The notes under the pieces: model-generated | Told to the model about the DNA's origin: nothing | The model's input: only the letters and a program-made list of their open reading frames with translations | Databases searched by the model: none | Part shown: one piece after another, positions 58,638 through 64,000 of the stretch | How the letters are laid out: each line of letters begins with the position of its first letter | Numbering within the stretch: position 1 is the stretch's first letter | NCBI GenBank assembly: GCA_963777915.1 | Contig: CAVZSH010000009.1 | Coordinates: 62,001 to 126,000 of the forward strand | Reading direction: 5' to 3' | Source: CAVUPF01 sp963777915 | Lineage (GTDB): Bacteria; Actinomycetota; Thermoleophilia; Solirubrobacterales; 70-9 | DNA length: 64,000 bases | Translations under genes and position numbers: made by a program

Positions 58638-60685
58638 GCGGTGACCTCTTTGGCGATCGCCTCGCGCGCGTCCTCGGGCTCGAGCACTACCAGGTCGCCC
58701 GCCCCCCGCAGGATCTCCCGCACCAGCCACGACGTTCCCGCGTAGGGAAGCTCGACCACGACGGCGCCGTCGGCGAGCTCCTCGACCACGGTGCGCTCCT
58801 CGCGCAGCCAGCGTGCCCGCTCCGGCGAGACCCAGACCCGGGCGACCTGCGCGGTCGGCACCTCGCCGTGCGTCATCCACCCCTCGACCCCGGCCAGCTC
58901 CTCGACTTCGGGACGCGGCTCGAAGGCCCGTCCCGAGAGACTCGCCTCCTTGATCCGGTCGAGCTTGAAGTGGCGCACGCCCTCTTTGGTCAGGTCATAG
59001 CACTCCACGTACCAGCCCTCGCGCCCGTTCTCCAGCCGATAGGGCTCGACCGAGCGATCGGTGAACTGGTCCTCGTTCTCCTTGTAGTACTTCAGGTCGA
59101 GAACCCGGCTCCCGGCGATCGCCTCGTTGACCAGCCGGGCGACCTCGGCGTCCCCACCGCCCCCCGACGCGATCTCCAGTCCCTCCTCGGAGGGGTCGTG
59201 GCCGAGCGCCTCGACGATCTTCGCCCTGGCGCTCTGCAGGCCGCCCTGGGGCAGGTGGTCGCCGAAGAGGTCGATCGCCGCGACCAGCGCCTTCGCCTCC
59301 AACGGCAGCAGCCGCGCCGGGCGGGCGAAGTTGTCGCCGTAGGGCTCGGAGTCGACCTCGATCTCCTCGCCGAGGATCTCCGCGTACAGCACGTAGGTGC
59401 CACCGCCGAAGTTGACGACGTTGAGCAGCTCGACGTCCTCGCGCAGCTCCTCGTCGGTCAGCTCGAGTCGATCGCGGAGGTCGGCGACCCCCAGCCGCTC
59501 CCCTTTCTTCGCCGCCTCGATCAGGAGGCCGGCAAGCGTGACCAGGCGGGCGAAGCGCTCCGGGCGGATCGCCGCCTCGCCGCGGCCGTTGGTGCGCGCC
59601 CTCCGCGGCGCCTCGCGCAGCGGCCGCTCGACGATCTTCGCCGGCTCGAAGCCGTTGTGGTGGCGCTCGTGTAGCAGCGCGAGCCGGGTCTCGACCTCCT
59701 CGCGCAACTCCTCGGGCGCCAGCACGGCCGCGTTGCGGCGCCAGCGCAGCACCCAGGCGATCAGCTCGCGCTCGGAGGCGTAGTCGGTCTCAAAGACCGA
59801 GCCCTTGCCGGGCGCCCCGTCGGCTTTCTTCGCCGCCCGCAGCTCGCCGAAGGCGCCGAAGTCGCGCTCGATCAGCCAGGCGATGCGGTCGCGGACGAAG
59901 ATCTTCGCGCGCCCCTTTGTCTCGCCCAGCTGCCAGTCGGCGCGCTGGCCGTAGTCGCGGCGGTCGAAGTCCTCCGGCGGGGAGAAGTCGTGCTCGGCCT
60001 TGGAGGCGTAGCCGACCTTGCCCTGGATGCGGGAGAGGCGGAAGACCCGCACCGCGTCGCGCTCGTGCGAGTAACCGATCAGGTAGAACTGCCCGCCGCG
60101 GAACACCAGGTGGTAGGGATCGACCTTGCGCTTCGCGGTCTCGCCTCGCTCCATCGTGTAGTAGGTGAACTCGATCGTCTTGCGGCGGGAGATCGCCGTC
60201 TCGATCTTCGAGAGGCGCTGGGAGAGGTCGCGGCCACCGGCCGAGGCGGTCATCGCCATCTCGACCGGGGCGCGCTCGCCCTCCTTGAGCGGGTTCGGAT
60301 GGCCCCAGGCGACCTGCTGCAGCGCCAGCCGCAGCGGCTCGGCGTAGGCGAAGCCGCCGTCGGTGAGCAAAAGCAGCGCGGTGCTGAGCGCCGCCAGCTC
60401 ATCGTCGGAGAACTCGATCGCGTCGAGGTAGAAGTTCTCCGGCGGCAGCGAGTAAAGCTCCGCCTCGAAGAACCCCTCGCCCGGTTTCTCGACGCCGAGT
60501 GCGATGCCGAGGCTCTCCAGCTCCGCCCGGTCGGCGTAGAAGCGGCGCGCGAAGGCGTCGTCGTTCATGTCGCTGTAGCCCTCCACCTCACGCTTGATCT
60601 CCAGCGCCGAGACCGGCCTTCCCTGCGCCATCAGGAACGAGATCAGAGAGAGCTGGCGGATCAGCTTCTCGGTGTCCTTCGCCAC
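58634..60685 (-). CDS. pafBC: Fused PafB-PafC WYL-domain transcription regulator
   Basis: A 683-residue protein with two copies of a winged-helix/WYL module. Copy 1: helix-turn-helix in residues ~1-80 (IRQLSLISFLMAQGRPVSAL) and WYL at ~165-240 (EFTYYTMERGETAKRKVDPY, with GGQFYLIGYSHERDAVRVFR). Copy 2: helix-turn-helix from ~375 (RLVTLAGLLIEAAKKGERLG) and WYL at ~525-600 (LKYYKENEDQFTDRSVEPYR). In mycobacteria separate PafB and PafC activate the RecA-independent DNA-damage response; single-chain fusions occur in other actinobacteria. The ligand-sensing Arg/Tyr positions appear kept. Confidence 0.9.
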   Translation of the reverse strand: MAKDTEKLIRQLSLISFLMAQGRPVSALEIKREVEGYSDMNDDAFARRFYADRAELESLGIALGVEKPGEGFFEAELYSLPPENFYLDAIEFSDDELAALSTALLLLTDGGFAYAEPLRLALQQVAWGHPNPLKEGERAPVEMAMTASAGGRDLSQRLSKIETAISRRKTIEFTYYTMERGETAKRKVDPYHLVFRGGQFYLIGYSHERDAVRVFRLSRIQGKVGYASKAEHDFSPPEDFDRRDYGQRADWQLGETKGRAKIFVRDRIAWLIERDFGAFGELRAAKKADGAPGKGSVFETDYASERELIAWVLRWRRNAAVLAPEELREEVETRLALLHERHHNGFEPAKIVERPLREAPRRARTNGRGEAAIRPERFARLVTLAGLLIEAAKKGERLGVADLRDRLELTDEELREDVELLNVVNFGGGTYVLYAEILGEEIEVDSEPYGDNFARPARLLPLEAKALVAAIDLFGDHLPQGGLQSARAKIVEALGHDPSEEGLEIASGGGGDAEVARLVNEAIAGSRVLDLKYYKENEDQFTDRSVEPYRLENGREGWYVECYDLTKEGVRHFKLDRIKEASLSGRAFEPRPEVEELAGVEGWMTHGEVPTAQVARVWVSPERARWLREERTVVEELADGAVVVELPYAGTSWLVREILRGAGDLVVLEPEDAREAIAKEVTA

Positions 60686-60714
60686 GGGTGCCAGGATAGT
60701 GTGCGGCCGGCACC

Positions 60715-61032
60715 GTGGCTCTCCTGCGCATCCCGCTCGGCTGCCTCACCGCGACGATCGTCCGGCTGGCGCTGATCGCCGCGCTCGCGCTCGCCGGCTA
60801 CCTTCTCGTGGCAAAACCGCTGCTCGACAAGGCAGACAGCGCGATCAAGACGAGCGGCGTGCAGGAAATCGGCAAGGCGATCGAAGGGCTCGACCGCCAG
60901 GTCCAGCGCCAGGTCAGACAGGCGCTGGGCGGGACCCCACGCAGCGGCGCCGAGCGTCGGAGGTTGATCCGCTGTGTCCAGCGCGCAAGCGGGGACGCGA
61001 GCCAGGTCCGGCTCTGCATGGGCCGCCTCTAG
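60715..61032 (+). CDS. Small single-helix membrane protein, unknown function
   Basis: A 105-residue protein starting at a GTG, with one N-terminal helix (LTATIVRLALIAALALAGYLLV) and a polar, basic tail containing an amphipathic segment (EGLDRQVQRQVRQALGG) and two cysteines. It could be a membrane-tethered small protein. No family is recognised. It is divergent from pafBC with ~29 bases between, so the two may share a regulated promoter. Confidence 0.55.
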   Translation: MALLRIPLGCLTATIVRLALIAALALAGYLLVAKPLLDKADSAIKTSGVQEIGKAIEGLDRQVQRQVRQALGGTPRSGAERRRLIRCVQRASGDASQVRLCMGRL

Positions 61033-61092
61033 CTTCAGCGGGCCCAGGCCACAACGGCGAGCGCCGCGCGCTCACGAGCCGCGGAGGCGCGG

Positions 61093-62089
61093 CTAGGCGG
61101 CGCGCTGGCCGAAGTAGGCCGAGCCGGAGAGGGCGCGGTCAAAGCTCGACCAGGCCTCGCCCTCGGGAAGCTCGCGCTCGAGGCGGTCGAAGCTGCCGAG
61201 CCGGCCGCCGAGGTTGTCGATCATGTGGACGAGGACGGCCTCACGGGTGGCGGGGAGGACCGGCGAGCCGTGCTCGAGGGAGCCGTGGTGGCTGAGGATG
61301 ATGTGCAGGAGGGCCTGGGCCAGCCCGGTGTCGAAGCTGGGTACCTCCTCGATCTCGCGGCGCACCAGGTAGTAGCCGAGCGGGATCTCGCCCTGCAGGC
61401 GGCCGGCGTCGGTGAGGTCGATCGCCAGCGGGTCATCGTTGTAGGCCGCGGTCTTGCCGATGTCGTGCAGCAGCGCGCCGCTGACCGCAACGTCGCGGTC
61501 GATGCCCGGGAAGAAGCCGGCGGCGGCGCTGACCGCCTGGGCGACGGAGAGGGTGTGCTCGAGCAGCCCGTGACGGTAGGCCTGGTGGTAGACCTTCGCC
61601 GCCGGGGCCTCGCGGAAGCGCGCCCAGATCGCCGCATCGGCGCCGAAGAAACGCTCGAGCAGCGCCAGCAGCTGCGGGTGCTGGATCGTCCCGAGCAGCG
61701 CCCGCAGGTCGCTCTCGAGGCGCTCGCAGGAGACGTCTCGAGGCGGGGGCGAGGTCCGCGGCCCGGTACTCTTGAAGCTCGGCTTCCCGCAGCTCCGCGA
61801 CCTTGATCTTCGACCCCCAGCGATCGCTGACCTCGAAGGTCCCGGTCACGAAGACGGCGGAACCCGGGCCGGCGAGCGCGTAGCGCGCCTCGGCGTCCTC
61901 CCAGGAGACCGCCTCGACGGCGCCGCTGGCATCGCCGAGCACCAGCCGCAGCCATGCCTCGCCGTTGCGCTTGCGTCGCAGCTCGCGCTCGCGCACCGCG
62001 AACACGCCGGCGAGAGGGGCCCCGTCCTCCAGCTCGCGCAGCGGCACCCTCGCTGGGGCCGAGGTGTCGATGAGAGCCTGCTGAGTCAT
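61093..62089 (-). pseudogene. OB-fold/HD-domain phosphohydrolase (YhaM-like), frame-broken
   Basis: One gene in two frames. The N-terminal OB-fold part (from MTQQALIDTSAPARVPLREL; LVLGDASGAVEAVSWEDAEA, FVTGTFEVSDRWGSKIKV) is open from 62089 to about 61745. The HD part (SCERLESDLRALLGT, HGLLEHTLSVAQAVSAA, ALLHDIGKTAAYNDD, LLHIILSHHGSLEHG) is open in a different frame down to the stop at 61093. Removing one base from the five-G run at 61745-61749 joins them into ~331 residues, the layout of 3'-5' exoribonuclease YhaM-type enzymes. As written the HD half is unreachable from the OB start, which means either an assembly indel or a recent mutation. Confidence 0.72.
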
Positions 62090-62148
62090 CTCACATTCCA
62101 AGGTAAAGAGGGGGGCGGACGGCGCAAACTGCGGGCGCAGACCGGTTA

Positions 62149-63237
62149 CTAGAGCGGGCCGGCGAGGCGCAAGCCGCCCTCGAGGTGACCGCCGGGGCCG
62201 CTGATCCGCATCGCCGGCACGGTCTCGCTGGTCAGCAGTCCGGTCTCCTCGGTCAGCTCGGCGGCAATCTCGAACCAGCGCTCACAGCGTGAGGGCGCGT
62301 CGACGATGACCGTGACGATCGGGACGTGGCGGCGCAGAGCCGCCAGGCGGTCGCCGTGCGGGGCGTGGTCGCCGTGATAGCCCCATACGCCGCGCAGCGC
62401 AGTGGCTCCCGCCGCCCCCTCGGCCCGCAGGCGGCGGATCAGCTCCAGATGCAGGGCGCGGCCCTGGTGCTCGGAGCGCTCCGAGCAGTAGACCATCAGC
62501 TTCGTCCAGACGCCAAGCCCCGACTCCTCCCCGTCGGGGAGCGGCCGCGGGCGGGCGAGCGAGCGGCCGTCCCGGCGGCAGACGCGGATCGCCTCCAGGG
62601 TGGCGAGGGGCTGCTCCAGGGAATCGTCCAGCTCGGCAAGGGCGGCGGCGATCCGGTCACGCCCGCCGACCGCGATCGTCATCGCCGGCACGCTGGCGTT
62701 GGCGGCGAAGAAGCGGGCCCGCAGACGCCGGCCCCGCGCGGTGCCGTCGACGCCGAGCAAGACGGTGGCTCCGGCGACTCCGTGCCGGTGCAGCGCCTCG
62801 ACCACGCCGACGTGGGCGGGGGCGGTGCCCAACCGCGCACCGCGGCCGGTGTAGACGGTCAGTTTCACCTCCTCCTCGGGCTTGTGCTCGGGGCGGCGAT
62901 CGGAGGCGGCGAAGCGGGCGCGCTCCAGGGTGAGGAGGCCGTCCCCGGCGATCTCCACCAGCTCAGCCGCGGCGGACTCGATCCGCTCCCGGCGGTCTAC
63001 GGCGACCGCGATGAGCGGCAGGTCCTCGGAGAGGGAGAGCAGGCGGTCGGTCTGCAGCCGCTGCCCCGCCCCGAACCCCTCGGCGCCGCGCAGCAGGACG
63101 CTGCTCGCCAGCTCGCGCCGCTCGAAGAGGTCGATGATCGCCTCCGAGAGGAAGCGACCGCGGTGGCGGTCGTGCTCACCGAAGTAGAAGGTGAGCTTTA
63201 GCGCCTCTTCCGCGATGGCGGCCGGGGGGCCGCTCAT
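62149..63237 (-). CDS. Triple-repeat DUF190 protein of the fluoride-export operon
   Basis: A 362-residue cytoplasmic protein made of three tandem DUF190 units: LKLTFYFGEHDRHRGRFLSE (residues ~13-105), VKLTVYTGRGARLGTAPAHV (~122-215) and TKLMVYCSERSEHQGRALHL (~240-345). Each has a later strand of the type IAVAVDRRERI / TIAVGGRDRI / VTVIVDAPSRCERW. The usual family member is a single unit of ~110 residues found next to crcB. DUF190 belongs to the PII-like fold group, which forms trimers, so this looks like a one-chain trimer. It is coupled to crcB by ATGA (63234-63237). Confidence 0.85.
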   Translation of the reverse strand: MSGPPAAIAEEALKLTFYFGEHDRHRGRFLSEAIIDLFERRELASSVLLRGAEGFGAGQRLQTDRLLSLSEDLPLIAVAVDRRERIESAAAELVEIAGDGLLTLERARFAASDRRPEHKPEEEVKLTVYTGRGARLGTAPAHVGVVEALHRHGVAGATVLLGVDGTARGRRLRARFFAANASVPAMTIAVGGRDRIAAALAELDDSLEQPLATLEAIRVCRRDGRSLARPRPLPDGEESGLGVWTKLMVYCSERSEHQGRALHLELIRRLRAEGAAGATALRGVWGYHGDHAPHGDRLAALRRHVPIVTVIVDAPSRCERWFEIAAELTEETGLLTSETVPAMRISGPGGHLEGGLRLAGPL

Positions 63238-63599
63238 AGCGCGCCTCCCAGCCAGTGGCCGAGGGTCAGGGCCGCTAGACCGGCGACCAGCGAGAGGCCG
63301 AGGTTGAGCCAGAGCAGCTCAGCACGCCCCGTCTCCCCAAGCCGGTGAGACTCGAACATCCAGGTCGAGAAGGTCGTGTAAGAGCCGAGGCCGCCGCCGG
63401 CGACGATGGTCAGTGCGACCCCGTTCAGGGCGGCGCCGGCAAGGAGGCCGAGGGCTACTGCGCCGCTGAGATTGACGGCGAGGGTGCCAACCGGGAACGG
63501 CCCCGTGACCCGCTCGGCGAGTGCCGCATCGAGCAGGAAACGGGCGATCGCCGCGGCACCACCGAGCAGGGCGACGGCGATCCAAGTCGTCGCGCTCAT
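63234..63599 (-). CDS. crcB: Fluoride channel CrcB/Fluc, subunit 1
   Basis: A 121-residue four-helix membrane protein. Motifs are FPVGTLAVNLSGAVALG (the conserved Asn that lines the pore) and GGGLGSYTTFSTWMFE (the G-x-x-G-x-x-T-T-F-S-T fluoride-site motif). It starts at MSATTWIAV. It overlaps the second crcB by ATGA upstream and the DUF190 gene downstream. Two adjacent crcB genes usually encode a heterodimer of opposite membrane orientation. Confidence 0.92.
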   Translation of the reverse strand: MSATTWIAVALLGGAAAIARFLLDAALAERVTGPFPVGTLAVNLSGAVALGLLAGAALNGVALTIVAGGGLGSYTTFSTWMFESHRLGETGRAELLWLNLGLSLVAGLAALTLGHWLGGAL

Positions 63600-64000
63600 C
63601 GCGCCATCCTCGTCCGCCGCACTGCCGCGGTCGACAGGTGGACACAAACGAAGCCGCCGACGATCGTCGCAGCGGCGTAGGCGGCGGCGAGTCCGAGCCG
63701 GCCCGTGTCAAGCATCCCGAACAGCTCGAGCTGGAGGGTGGAGAAGGTGGTCAGCGCCCCGCAGAAGCCAGTTCCGAGGAGGGGGCGCCGGTAGCTGGAC
63801 GGCGGCAACCGCTCCTGCAGCCGGGTGACAATGTACCCGAGCGCCAGCGCCCCCGCCATGTTGACCGCGAACGTCGCCCACGGCCAGGCACCGGCACCGG
63901 TGGGCGCGGCCTGCGCGAGTCCCACCCGGACAAGTGCACCGAGAACCCCACCGACGTAGATGGCCACCAGCTCACGGCGGTCGAGTCGCGGCAGCTGCAT
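63596..64000 (-). CDS. crcB: Fluoride channel CrcB/Fluc, subunit 2 (reaches the window edge)
   Basis: A 134-residue four-helix channel subunit with WATFAVNMAGALALGYIV (pore Asn) and GFCGALTTFSTLQLE (fluoride-site motif). The frame begins at an ATG on the last three bases of the window, so an earlier start outside cannot be excluded, although MQLPRLDRRELVAIYVGG is a typical beginning. It is the first visible gene of crcB-crcB-DUF190; a fluoride riboswitch, if present, would lie beyond the edge. Confidence 0.9.
   Translation of the reverse strand: MQLPRLDRRELVAIYVGGVLGALVRVGLAQAAPTGAGAWPWATFAVNMAGALALGYIVTRLQERLPPSSYRRPLLGTGFCGALTTFSTLQLELFGMLDTGRLGLAAAYAAATIVGGFVCVHLSTAAVRRTRMAR

Noticed and set aside
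1..64000. tRNA, rRNA, CRISPR arrays, insertion sequences, phage or origin signals.
   Set aside because: I found no cloverleaf ends, regular spacer repeats, transposase motifs or DnaA-box clusters by reading; short or degenerate cases could be missed without a covariance or profile search.

Overview
The window is about 68-70% G+C. It is densely coded on both strands, uses many GTG and TTG starts, and no gap between genes exceeds 300 bases. The gene families point to a high-GC actinobacterium, most likely of the Thermoleophilia/Solirubrobacterales type. The clues are a fused double PafB-PafC WYL regulator, paired secreted TIM-barrel glycosidases, a CIRCE-controlled groES-groEL operon and PPOX/DoxX-type accessory genes. 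This placement is inference from gene style, not from a marker gene. I saw no tRNA, rRNA, CRISPR array, insertion sequence or phage module.

Layout. Positions 1-5400 hold membrane and stress-physiology genes: the start of an APC permease, a COG4280-type membrane protein, an aquaporin flanked by two potassium channels, and an FMN-dependent alpha-hydroxy-acid oxidase. Positions 5400-18100 are housekeeping: cyclophilin, Mrp-type ATPase, 7Fe ferredoxin, groES-groEL behind a CIRCE operator, an ASCH protein, a Crp/Fnr regulator and the giant helicase Lhr. A lower-GC patch at about 7.2-8.9 kb interrupts this block with a methyltransferase and a broken toxin/antitoxin-like pair.

Positions 18.2-45.1 kb form a large surface-polysaccharide island. 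It contains an O-antigen ligase/polymerase with a TPR tail, a polyprenyl glycosylphosphotransferase, a complete translationally coupled dTDP-L-rhamnose operon (rfbA-D-B-C), and at least six glycosyltransferases. It also has two GT-C-like membrane proteins, a Wzm/Wzt ABC exporter, three methyltransferases, two nucleotide-sugar epimerases of the CDP-paratose 2-epimerase type and an asparagine-synthetase-like amidotransferase. The strand changes nine times inside the island. A pair of paralogous secreted glycosidases lies on its two sides, at 18.2-19.3 kb and 48.5-49.6 kb. The likely job is synthesis, decoration, export and attachment of a rhamnose-containing glycan. A GH78-type rhamnosidase follows at 50-52 kb.

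Positions 45.2-64 kb are mixed accessory and core genes: a decayed phosphopantetheinyl transferase, DoxX, a divergent MarR/MFS efflux pair, a PPOX protein, a divergent GlxA/DJ-1 pair, a DUF1906 glycosidase-like protein, penicillin acylase, an MBL hydrolase and PafBC. A frameshifted OB-fold/HD protein follows. The end is a fluoride-export operon of two crcB genes coupled to a triple-repeat DUF190 protein.

Five loci carry reading-frame breaks: a secreted protein, the toxin-like gene, a two-domain glycosyltransferase, the phosphopantetheinyl transferase and the OB-HD protein. Most breaks sit at short homopolymers, so assembly error has to be weighed against real decay or phase variation. No Wzx flippase was seen, so the exporter is the visible route out of the cell for the island's glycan.
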